Source: Apoda limacodes (Eukaryota > Arthropoda > Insecta > Lepidoptera > Limacodidae). From it: 64,000 nucleotides of DNA. A model generated the notes under the pieces. That model did no database searches. It was not told the origin of the DNA and worked only from the letters and a program-made list of their open reading frames with translations. The DNA is taken from positions 129,001 through 193,000 of the forward strand of contig OX291547.1 of the NCBI GenBank assembly GCA_946406115.1. Reading direction: 5' to 3'. Of this stretch, positions 19,540-29,659 are shown one piece after another. Made by a program: the position numbers and the translations under genes. Each line of letters starts with the position of its first letter. Within the stretch, counting starts at the first letter, position 1.

Positions 19540-21025
19540 ATAACGTTTCTCGCCTTACGTACCTACCTATTTAAAAAATCTTCAAATTAAGCAAGTAATA
19601 GTTAATTAATGCAAGTTAGGTAGGTCTTATATTTGGAGATTCGTGAAAGTAGGCATAAATACATTTTACTCCCGAATTTACGAGTCTGGCGAAGGTACCT
19701 AACTAATAGAACGTTCACAATCAGATGTAACATTGCTAGCTTTCTGTTGAATAGGTAGGTACACGAACTAGTGTCTTGTGTTCTTATTTATTTGTACATT
19801 ACACATTCATTCATTACACAGTCTTAAAACCTGAAAAACTAAATAAATGAAGTTTAAATAACGAATTACTTAACTACTAAAACTAAACTAAAAGTTATTA
19901 TTATTATGTGTGTATTCCAAAGGTTTTAATTTTGTGTTTTTATGCAATATAGGTACCTAGGTAGACACTTTTTTATCTTAAAAGATTGATAATGACGTAA
20001 GGATTAGACTGCTAGATAATACCGCAAAATAAGGGATACACAGTAGGTACAGATTGGTCAGTAGCGGCCACTGACCTTTGTTAACACGCTTTTATTAGGT
20101 TTACAAATTTTGGATGTTGATTTCAACCAACTCAAATCTTATTACCGTATCGATTTGAAACTTCGCAAATATAGATATGTACTAATACCGATACCGATAC
20201 CGGTGCTATCGAGCTGATTGACGGATATAGAAGGTGGATAGTGGAACTCTTTAATAGTTACTAGTTAACCCTTCAAGGTTTGTTTTAACGATTTCCATTC
20301 ATTACACTTAGCAAGCGAGGGTCTGATGATGCATCCTGGACGTGGATAGGGGAACTTTTTTAATAGTAACCAGTAAACATCTTGAGTTTGGGTGAAATTA
20401 GTTTGGGTTAACAAGCGTTGGTAACAAAAGCGTGTTATTTAGTATTTTTGTAATACATTTTACACACTAAGAGTGAGTGAAGTGGGTCCGTTTTGGGATA
20501 AAAGATCATCATTTTCGTTTATTTTGTCACCTGATACCTCATTTAGCATTTAGCGTTGGTGTCATAAGTATTAAAGTTGTTTAAAATAAACTACCTTTGA
20601 GTATTTAACCTAAAACTAACAATCTAGCTTTTGTTTACGATATTTTTGTTACTTTTACCACCGAAAAATACCACCTTAAACCTACGTTAATAATAAATTG
20701 ATTAACGTAGTGTATGTGTGTGTGTATGTGATTAACGTAGTGTGTTATATGTCAATTAAATAAAATATCACAACAAATCATTTAAAGTCGTCAACTTTTG
20801 GTTTTGCATAACCAATATTTTTGTTACGCACGTTACCATAGCAACCCGACCGACTGCTGCGCACGAAAAATAACAATGGCAAAAAAGGTGTTATCGAGGG
20901 AGGACACCAGCTATAGCTTACGCCCCCCCGCGTTAGTTTATGTAATAATTAACCAACATGGAATATAATTGTTTTTAAATATTTTTTTTCTCAGAATTCA
21001 TAAGTCAAAGTCAAATTAAAAAAAC
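19540..21025. other. Non-coding intronic DNA
   Basis: No gene seen. A diverged repeat pair occurs at 20225-20270 and 20335-20385, both containing GTGGATAG, GGAAC and TTTAATAGT. A short TG-rich patch with a duplicated GATTAACGTAGTGT lies at 20699-20743. Confidence 0.4.
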
Positions 21026-21029
21026 AGCG

Positions 21030-21175
21030 GTACATTCGCTTTGCAAAAGGGCCGGGCATTAGAACGGTTAGACCTTATATGTATTTGTATCCGTTGTCTG
21101 GTATTCATAGCACAAGCTTTGCTTACTTTGAGGCCAGACGGTGCTGTGTGTTTAAAAAAATATTTATTTATTTAT
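21030..21175 (+). repeat. SINE 3' tail
   Basis: TATGTATTTGTATCCGTTGT, then CACAAGCTTTGCTTACTTTG and GGCCAGACGG, ending in an AT repeat of ATTTATTT type. I recognise this as the tail of common lepidopteran tRNA-derived SINEs; the tRNA head is not evident. Confidence 0.5.
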
Positions 21176-21439
21176 AATTTTCCCTATTGGCCACTGTAAC
21201 GGAGGTTTGTTAATATTTCTTACCAACACAAGATCACTGTCTTTAATATTAGGCATATTTTATTTCCACGACCCTGAAGTTGTGTTAGATAGTCATTTGA
21301 CCATGTTTCCAAACATCTTATTTTGATTTAGAAATAACCATCCAAAGTTTAATGCGGTTCATTTGAACATCTAATATATTTGGCTCATGGAAACTGCATG
21401 GCGCAGTCTCGATAAGAAAAAGGCCAGGTGTAAGATATT

Positions 21440-21720
21440 TACTTTCTTTTGTCTCATTGCCAACTACTAAGTATCGTTGCTTGGATTATTGCCCGCGATA
21501 CTTGGAAACTCTGCCTGAGTGATAAATACTGCTCAGTTTGCGTTCTTGACCGGGACATCGCTCCTCGAACCACTGTGGTTGAACTGTCAAACAGCCTCTT
21601 AACTCGCCCGCTGCCCGAAGTTTATCAAAGCCATACTGTGTGTGTGTGTGTTTGTCGCTTAGTCGTTGCGGAACTACTACGCGAAGCGGTGACCCTCACT
21701 TGGTTCTTTGACTGACGCTG
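21440..21720 (+). repeat. Fragment resembling the Jockey A leader
   Basis: The stretch around TTGGATTATTGCCCGCGATA aligns loosely with 8885-8985 of Jockey A (TTGGATCATTGCCCGCAATT); both continue with GGAAA and GCCTGAGTG. It is open for 88 codons from 21449, but the peptide has no domain I recognise, and its Cys/Val run at 21638 reflects a TG microsatellite. Confidence 0.4.
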
Positions 21721-22009
21721 TCTGTCTGACTGACTGACTGTCCTGTCACGGGCGCCATCTGATGTCGGGCGAGGGACGCGTCAGTCAAACTCAAGACTTG
21801 TCATGATACTGATTTATTCATAGGATTCAGTGTTGCCGTTCGAGGAAAAATAAAACCACCAAACTCCTATATAAAAGCGCTATATTTTGGAAAAAAGCGC
21901 TGAAATCCACTAAATCACTATAATTAAAGGATGATTATTATTGAAAAAAAATTAGAAAAAACATATTTAATGGCTTTATAATCATTTTATTTAATTATCA
22001 AAGTCAACC

Positions 22010-22940
22010 ATGTTTAATAATTCCGTCAAGTTCGGCAAATTATATCGTGTCCGCAGAATTTCATACACGCTGTTGTGCTGTCCTGTCATTACAGCAGCAT
22101 TATCTGTACCAATACCAACAAAATTTGCAATTGGAAGACCTAAAGCATTTCATTAAACTTATCAGAAGTCTGTCGGCGTCAGCCTTCTCTACAGGTTCCA
22201 TAGACATAAACGCAGAAACAACTGCATTTAAAGTCTAAAATCTAAAAAGACTAAAATATTTCACAATAATGCCCATAAACTTTGTCACGCTGATATCGGT
22301 AGATTTATCAAAAATAATACTGTATTTTTGGGATTCAATATCTTTTAACAGTTGTTCTTTAAAATGAGGTGCCAAGACTTGATTAATAACTTGAGTACAT
22401 TTGGTTTGTGTAGTTTTAGATCAATTACAGCTTTTGAATCAGCAAATTTATGTTTACATAGATCGGTTAGATGATCAACCGTAGAAATCGAACTGTGTTC
22501 CGTAATAAATAATTCCAATTTCCCTTCTACTTTTCGGCATCTACTAAAGTTTTCTTTCGGTACAGGATTAAAACATATTTGCAAATTTTTTGATACAGCT
22601 TCACATTTATTTTAATGTTCTCGGCGTGCCAACGCAAATCCCCTTTTTTTGGAAATATTTCTGTATGGCACAGTGAACAGAAGGCCTTATTTCTGTATGG
22701 CACAGTGAACAGAAGGCCTTATTTCTGTATGGCACAGTAAACAGAAGGCCTTATTTCTGTATGGCACAGTGAACAGAAGGCCTTATTTCTGTATGGCACA
22801 GTGAACAGAAGGCCTTATTTCTGTATGGCACAGTGAACAGAAGGCCTTATTTCTGTATGGCACAGTGAACAGAAGGCCTTATTTTGATCATTACTCACGG
22901 GTCTCAGCCAATTTTTGAAATCTTTTATTGTCTCCCATTC
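22010..22940 (-). pseudogene. hAT transposase, zinc-finger N-terminus and catalytic start
   Basis: In minus-strand order: RSEWETIKDFKNWLRPVS, then KAFCSLCHTEIFPKKGDLRWH (a BED-like CxxC finger, interrupted by the 32-bp repeat array), then LELFITEHSSISTVDHLTDL, KYSIIFDKSTDISVTKF with the conserved D-x-S-T-D, and ANFVGIGTDNAAVMTG. These match hAT transposases of the vertebrate-ZBED/insect type in order. Stops, frameshifts and loss of everything after about 22010, including the dimerisation domain, make it dead. Confidence 0.75.
22657..22880. repeat. Minisatellite, 7 tandem copies of 32 bp
   Basis: Seven head-to-tail units begin at 22657, 22689, 22721, 22753, 22785, 22817 and 22849. Each reads ATTTCTGTATGGCACAGTGA and then ACAGAAGGCCTT; unit 3 has a single G-to-A change. 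On the minus strand each unit encodes the KAFCSLCHTEI finger segment in one frame. Because 32 is not a multiple of three, reading through meets a TAA in another frame. Confidence 0.95.
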
Positions 22941-24950
22941 CGAACGATATATCTAGCTATAAGCCTTCTTTTTCTGTAGAATTTCCATTTAGAATTTCAT
23001 TTTACGATAGAACATACATCAAACTTGTTATCACCGCTGCAAGAATGCAACACAAATTGCATCCATAAACATTTATATAAAAATACATAATTTTTGTCAT
23101 GAAATGTTTTGTAATAATAAGTTAATATTAGGTATATATTTACACAATAAAAACTATTTACCTTATAGGGACTAGTTTAGATTTAAGAAAATGTTATAAC
23201 AATAAGTGTAAAATTGTATTAAGTTAGGTAAAAGTAGAGTAGGTTTGTTTCATTTCCCCTCTTTACTATTTGTTGATATCGAAAATAATATTGTGTGAGT
23301 ACCGACATGTTGTCGACTTTGTACGCACGACTATCCCCGGGAAAAAGCGGAAAATTTAGTTTAATATGTGTATGTTAAACATATGCCATTTGTTGTGCAA
23401 AAATGTACAGAACTACTATGTAAAGTTATACATATAGACCGTATGTACGGTTACTATGTTACAAGCGAAAATAGTTAGCGTGTTGAGTATTATACATTCT
23501 TTCTCCCTCACTCCTATAACAATAAACTGAAATAGGGATACAAAAGAGATGGGTCTATTAGTAAAAAAGGGAAAGACTGTCTAAAACTTTACCTGGCCAG
23601 AGTCATTACGTCCTTAGGCTATGCCTAAAATAAGTATCACAGGTTGAATGCACACCTTTGCCCCTTTACGTAGGTATCTACACCGTTACGGTAAGTAGTA
23701 TGGTTAGGGCGCAAATTACATGTAAACTTATGAAATACAGTAGCTTATAACTCAGCAACCGGGTTATATCGGATAAAGGTAAATGTATCATTAGATACCT
23801 CTCGTAGGTATCTACCAAGATAAATACGTTTTATACAGGTAACTTTAAGCCCTTAAGTACAGGAGCACAAGTAAAATCCTGAAAACTTGTATCACACATT
23901 TGTTCATGATTAAACATACTGACAGACACCAAAAATACTGAAAGGTACGTCCAAATTTTAGGTTTATTTTTTGACATATAGCACAAAGTCTGTAGTCATC
24001 TAGTATAGGCAGAAAGCCCTGAGAGCTAGAATTCCAGCTCTTCTCTCACTACGGCCTAACCGTAGACGATGGAACACACCACTATACGTCGTTGGAACCG
24101 CCTCCGAAAGCTCTATCTTAGGACACCTAAATCGTCATTATAGCTCCTACCGTTTGGCTATAAAATCTAAAAATGTAAAACAACGTTATTTTATAGTCAA
24201 GCCGCAAATCGTGTGACTGTGATGGCAATAGGCGATAGAGACCCCAACTTTCAGTAGCGATTTATAGCTAGGTAGATATACCTACACTTTCGATATATGT
24301 CTATATCGACTACTATATGTTGTCTTTCACGTTAAGTTTTTGTGTGGACTAGATTTTCAGTCACCACAGTAAGTACAATGAGTTAAGTACTAAATCTAGA
24401 AGGTTCTATGTTGTTCCATTCTCCCTCTGATGGGGTTTTTATTTTTATTATAAATATAGAACAAATTTTGTATTTGTATTCAGTCAATCAAGAAGCTTCA
24501 AGAAGTATCCATCAGATACTAATATATAATGTTTAAAGTGAAATATGTAAATATGTGTTAGAATTAAGTTAGAAGCATAAGTTAGAAGCATAAGTTAAAA
24601 AATTAAATCGGTCTGTTGTGTGCATATACGCGTTTTAATATCTCAAGCGCCTAAGAAGAAACTCCTTGTCACGGGCAAAACCTTGTGCCACAGATTTCGA
24701 AGGGTCTGTCTGCACAAAACTAATATTCTAATAATAAACGAACTCCGCACCGACGCGCCGTAGTAAGAAGTAGATAGATCTGCGAGACAGCCATTGTAAA
24801 ATCTTAAAATGTTAAAAGAAGACAAAACAATAAACTAAACTAAACATTACGGTTGGGGAATACCCGTGCGAGTTTTGTTTTTTTTAACACATTTTATGGC
24901 TCTGGACCCCGACTTTTTGGCCTAATAGGAGGTTGCCAAAACATTTTTTT
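22941..24950. other. Non-coding interior of the hAT element
   Basis: About 2 kb AT-rich between the transposase remnant and the right TIR. No coding sequence or recognisable nested element was found; a small antisense frame at 24643-24825 has no domain. Confidence 0.5.
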
Positions 24951-25109
24951 AGTTTTCCACCAGATTCCACTAAATTTTTATTAGCGTGTTGTTATTACAA
25001 AGAAACCGCTGAAGCGTCAAGAAAAGCGCTAGTTCTAGCGCGAAAAGCGCTAAAACGGCAACACTGATAGAATTACATTACACATATATATATCATACTA
25101 TATTATCAC

Positions 25110-25745
25110 AGTTCGCCCGGCCTGAACCCGGCTTTGGGTAGATCGCAGGCGTAGTACTTCCGCTTCGGCAGATCGCCACTCCGCGCATTCTCGCGTTTTA
25201 AGTGTCCATTGCGTCAATTAGTTAGTAAGAACCCCAGTTCCGAGTGCTCCGAACTGGTGGGTGAGATCGTATAGCTCTTTTCAGAGATGCGTTCTACCTA
25301 ATTTCGTGATTCGTAAAATCTCGTTGGTTGGGGAAAACCTAACGGTGACAACAGAACCCCAGCCGTAGGCGTAGGTCTTTAGGTTATCGCCTAAAGAATC
25401 CGTAGCACTGCGGAGCGTTAGGGCACACTTAGGTACTCTTGCTTATTCATCATTTCTGACGGGGAGTCACTAGGTACTCAGAACCTATACCTCGGCCACC
25501 TCGTAATAGCCGTGTTACTCAAAGGTTTGTCCCGGGATCAGCTAGGAGCCATCATTGAAGCTCTCATTCGCGATGGCTCCGAGCAGGTCCAAGTCTGCAT
25601 TACCAAGGCTTTGGGGTCAAGCATCACATGTCCACCCACGCTCCCGTCCGTCCCACTGCGTTCGCGCTCTCGCTCGCGTTCTCCCCGCACGCGCTCGCTC
25701 TGCCGCGACCCGTGCTCCCACGACACGCGCCATAAGAATAGAAAA
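25110..25745 (+). pseudogene. Jockey-like ORF1 (gag) N-terminal fragment and leader
   Basis: A GC-rich island with the frame LLKGLSRDQLGAIIEALI from 25512, then an Arg/Ser-rich run (RSRSRSRSPRTRSLCRDP). The nucleotide stretch CTCCCCGCACGCGCT and surroundings recur at 42599-42660, just ahead of Jockey C. This supports a LINE gag N-terminus of that group. It fades into AT-rich DNA after 25745. No ORF2 follows, so it is truncated on the 3' side. Confidence 0.45.
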
Positions 25746-25749
25746 CCTT

Positions 25750-26740
25750 ATTTTGAGTGGACTACTACGAATCTACGGTTGAGTCATTATTTTTGGATAT
25801 CTCTCTGCTTACTTTGGCCTCTATGTTTAAATTATTTAATTCTTCAGATTCTTCAAAAAATTCTATGGCCAATACTTGCAATTGGCGGAAGCCTTTCTTT
25901 AAATCCTTCTGATTTTAAGCTAGCCCTTTTGATTCGATTTTTACGTTGTATATAATGTGTCGCTTCTATATTATAATAAGAGCGTTCATCGCAGCGAATG
26001 TTGAAATCATTGTCGTACATTCAATCTTTGCCTTTTAGGAGAAGATCAGTGACACCCCAACTGCAGCGCCACCTACCGGGTCCAATTGCGTTATCAAACC
26101 TTGCAGGGACCCACTCAAACGTACACAAAAAACATGCTACGATATGCGACTATATCTTGCACAAGCTTCTTTGGGTGAAATCGTACTTGCAGTACAGTAT
26201 CAGAGAGCGACCAGCAATGTTTTATACGTCCACTCGAGCGGTTAAATATTAAATTTGAAAATGGAGAACTTTTGTAAACTCGAACATTGATAACTAAAAA
26301 GATTGTAACTGATTAAAAGTTTATTTAAATTTCGGACTAGCACAACAAAAAGAATACGCTGTTAAATTTATTTAAAAAAGAAAAAATAAATCGACATTTG
26401 AACGCGGCGAATTGGCGGCAAAATTACCTTGACTATTTTTATTATTGTGAATACAGTTGTCAATATAATTAGTTTTTTTAGACGCACGTTTGAGATAAGC
26501 TCTATACAAGCCTTGGCCACAACTTAGCATAACCAGACTCCGTCATGCGTGCTTCGGCCCGCCCGGTTGTGTTGCGTTTGCGGGCCGCGGCAGTAATGTA
26601 CTATTAAATATTTCGTGCCGTTTAAGAGAAGATCAGTCACACCGACTGCAGCGCCACCTACCGTGTCCGTTTGTAAATGTAAATCTTGCAGGGATCAACT
26701 AGAACGTAAACAAAAATATCATTAAAATTTTCTCTAACGT
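25750..26740. other. Non-coding DNA with a short dispersed repeat
   Basis: AGAAGATCAGTGACACC...CTGCAGCGCCACCTACC at 26038-26080 recurs with small changes at 26627-26670; both copies continue through CTTGCAGGGA to CGTA.AC..AAAA. Otherwise nothing recognised. A 26510-26600 patch contains GCGGGCCGCGG. Confidence 0.5.
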
Positions 26741-26743
26741 TTA

Positions 26744-28860
26744 GAACAGGTATGGGCAACCTTTTCAGATTCAAATTCAAATTCAATATAATTTATTCAG
26801 TTTAGGCTACAATAATTGAGCACTTATGAATGTCACTACTTTAGAAAAAATTTAAAGTTAATAAATACCCTTTTTCAGGATTTTGTATACGTTCGCGGGC
26901 CGCGTTTAAAAGTGCTTAGTGCATTTTAAAGTAGTGATAATATTTTTTGCGATAGATATTAGACTTGAAATATTACGAACACGTTATTATAGTACAATTT
27001 ATTAAAATAACAAAATGAAATTTAAAAAAATGGTACATTATAATTAAATAATTAAATTTGCAATTGTTTCAAACTACGAAAGTTGAATTTACCGAAATCA
27101 ATGAGACACTTGAGCTTGAATTTGGGAAACTTATCCATCGATATTTAGATTAATTCCAGTGATACAAAGACGTAAAGAATTATTTAAATTATCGTCAGTC
27201 AGCCTTGTACGATGTGTTGATTTATTAACTTTCATCAATGAAAAGAACTGTTCGCATTTATAAGTTATGCCAAATGCACAAATCAATTTCCTTGCGAATT
27301 TTCTAAGCTGCGGAAAACTGTCTTTTTACAGGTATTTTTTGTAGAAATCTCGATCAACTCCATTTGTAAGTGTATTGGAGCATTTTGTACATTACATTTT
27401 GCAGGAGTAGTAAATAAACTGAAACAGTCTTCCATGTTTTTGAAGTCGCTAAATCTGTTCGAAAATTGTTCCGACAGTATCTTGAGTTCTTCAGCATATT
27501 GAGCATAAGCAATATTTTCATACGCAGAGAGCGTGTTGAAATGGTAACTGTTACCAGACAGCATTTGTGACTCCCACAAGCGTAGTTTAATCTGAAACGC
27601 TTTCAAATGGCTGTACAAATCATTTACTAACTGTCCTTGTTTTTGAAGTTTCAAATTTAAATCATTCAAATAGCCTGTAAGATAGACCAGAAATGCTAAG
27701 TCACATATCCATTTTGGTTCACTGAATTTAGATAGTGGTTTATCTTTTTTTTTTTCATAAAGTCTGGTATCTCATTTCTAAGCTCGCAACACCGTTTCAA
27801 TATTTTTCTTTTGCTCAGCCATCTGACTTCACAATAATATGTTACGTCGTTATATTAAGCTGATATTTCATCCAGAAAAGCACTGATCTGACGATGGTTA
27901 AGCCCTCGGGATCGAATAAAGTTGATGGTTTTTACTACCTCATTCATAACATTCTGGAGTCGAATGGACATAAAACATAAGTTCTTGTGGTGGATAATGC
28001 AATGAAGGACTATCAAATTATCTTTTTGCACATTTAATTTTGATGCTTTTTCTTTGAAAATTCCGATAAACCTTTACGTAAGCCGACTATAGATGGTGCA
28101 CCATCAGTGCATACTCCAATTAATTTTGACCATGGCAAGCCAAAACTTGTGAATACCTTTTGAACTTCAATAGAAATGTTCTCTCCTGTAGTGGTTCCTT
28201 TTAGCGGCTGTAAAGCAAGGAATTCCTCAGTAACAGTGAACTCCTTATCAACACCTCGAATAAATATAGCCAGTTGAGCTGTGTCATACAAATCGGTGCT
28301 CTCGTGTAATGCTATGGAAAATTATTCAAAACCAGCCATACGGTCAGTCAGTGTTGTTTTTATATCATTAGCCATCATTTATATACGTCGAACAACAGTT
28401 CGTCTTGACAAACTAATTTTTTTAAATTCATTTTTCTTTTCGGGACACAAAATATCGCAAAATTCTAACATACACTCCTTGATAAATTCTCCTTCGGCGA
28501 ATGGTTTTAATGCCTTTGCTAATGTTGAGCTAACTATAAAACTAGCTTTCACAACATTATCAAGTTGTGTTCTTTGTTTATGAAACATTTGTTGCAGTTT
28601 TTCCAAATTTGCGGTCAGCTTCTGGATTTTGTCTGTTCTTAATTGTCCTGTCAGTGAGTGCAGCGTAGCATGCTTAGTCGAGTAATGTCTCTTTATATTG
28701 AATTCTTTCATTACTGAAATGGATTAATTACACAGCAAACAAATAGGCTTACCATTGTGCAAGATAAAAAAGAATTCTTCAGTCCATTTATCTTGAAACT
28801 GGCGACCCTCTGTATCTACTTTTCGTTTCTTTCCACCAGAAATCATTTTTGTTTACTTTT
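26744..28860 (-). mobile_element. Second hAT element (BED/GTF2IRD2-like), one end visible
   Basis: CAGGTATGGGCAACCTTTTC at 26744 resembles the CAGGGGTGGGCAA terminus of many hAT elements, and it lies just outside the 3' end of a hAT transposase. CGCGGGCCGCG at 26889 is a further hAT-terminus-like motif. Between them a short AT-rich insertion (about 26763-26870) seems flanked by CTTTTCAG / CTTTTTCAG. The opposite TIR was not found; the 5' side runs into Jockey D at 29028, which may have removed it. Confidence 0.5.
27085..28846 (-). pseudogene. hAT transposase (BED finger to dimerisation domain), decayed
   Basis: From ATG at 28846: ISGGKKRKVDTEGRQF, a BED-type finger with CLLCN...FNIKRHYSTKH, then LTGQLRTDKIQKLTANLEK. 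The catalytic region includes LYDTAQLAIFIRGVD and KLIGVCTDGAPSIVGLRKG, then a helical insert (QKQGQLVNDLYSHLKAF). The hATC dimerisation domain is AFGITYKCEQFFSLMKVNKS followed by THRTRLTDDNL near 27270-27180. This order is that of GTF2IRD2/ZBED-like hAT transposases. Frame changes and stops occur after the finger, around 28370 and elsewhere, so no full protein is possible. Flanking elements on both sides show this is a transposon copy rather than a domesticated gene. Confidence 0.75.
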
Positions 28861-29027
28861 CGTTCAATAAACTTAATAACAATACTGACTATAGTCAGTA
28901 ACCACTCAAGATTCACACAAAGTCACAAAGCAAGTTGACGGCTCGAGCAGTTCGCTAGGATATCGCTTGTTTAAGTTATCACCTCGGTAGCTGAAATAGA
29001 ACTGAACTAACGTTCTTTTTTTTAAAA

Positions 29028-29648
29028 AAAGGAGACTCTGAAGGAGCCTCAGCCCATATAGCGCCCAACGCTCAAGGGCTCCCCGCGGGGGAAGCCTCGG
29101 CTTGGGTTGTCGCTCTCGGGGGCGTCCCTTCGACCGACGTGAGCCTCGAACCCGAAGGTGAGTCACCGCCAGGAGGGGAGTTCCCCGTTACGCGGGTGCG
29201 GTTGCGATTGAGTGGGGGCGAGAAGCGCCCCGGCACTCTTTGATACCTCGTTTATCCGTTCGGGCGCCGACGAACCCGGGGACATCGGCGTCGTGTGTGA
29301 GGGGAAGCTCTATTCGGGGAGGTCCTTGAGACTAATCTCGCTATCCGGAGAGCGAGATCGTCATCTAGCGCCGATAGTACGTGCCGAGGCCGCCTAACGA
29401 TAGTTTTGCGACCATGCCGAGGACGGTCGGGGGGATGATACGTTGTGGATTGCACAATTAATCGATTTGGGTGATTTTGATTACGCTCGAAAAAGCGGAC
29501 ACCCAGGTCTTTGAAATACTGGGAAGTCGTGGGGAGCTCGAAGTCTCTGTGTAGGTCCGCATTGCGGACGTTCCAGGAGGCTCCGGAGGCCGCTCTGAGA
29601 CAGCGAGTTTGGAGAGTCTGGAGTCTATGGAGATTGCGTTTGGATAGC
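29028..29648 (-). pseudogene. Jockey D, 3' part (ORF2 C-terminus and 3' UTR)
   Basis: Minus-strand ORF2 C-terminus starting at ALSKRNLHRLQT and including VRFFERNQNHPNRLIVQST and the Arg-rich tail RTRVTGNSPPGG, with frame breaks near 29458. It lacks the last ~50 bp of 3' UTR and the poly(A). It continues, across Jockey B, the fragment at 34110-34775: the break falls inside VVYA|LSKRNL. It is therefore the older, interrupted copy. Confidence 0.75.
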
Positions 29649-29659
29649 GCATAGACGAC
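29649..29659. repeat. Target-site duplication, Jockey B (3' side)
   Basis: GCATAGACGAC, identical to 34099-34109; it abuts the T run at 29660. Confidence 0.9.

Larger units (their letters stand above)
21828..25066 (-). mobile_element. hAT DNA transposon with TIRs and 8-bp TSD (3239 bp)
   Basis: CAGTGTTGCCGTT at 21828-21840 is matched by its inverse AACGGCAACACTG at 25054-25066. The flanking octamers ATAGGATT (21820-21827) and ATAGAATT (25067-25074) differ at one base, as expected of an old 8-bp hAT target duplication. AGCGCT motifs lie repeatedly next to both ends (about 21877, 21895, 25025, 25036, 25046), typical subterminal transposase-binding repeats. A broken transposase lies at 22010-22940 on the minus strand. 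The remaining 2 kb (22940-24950) is non-coding. The copy cannot be autonomous. Confidence 0.85.

Noticed and set aside
22657..22880. Regular direct repeats suggesting a CRISPR array
   Set aside because: The 32-bp units are contiguous without spacers, lie in a hAT transposase, and the window is eukaryotic.
25538..25726. Minus-strand frame with an ERERERER run
   Set aside because: It is the antisense of the Arg/Ser-rich gag-like segment on the plus strand.
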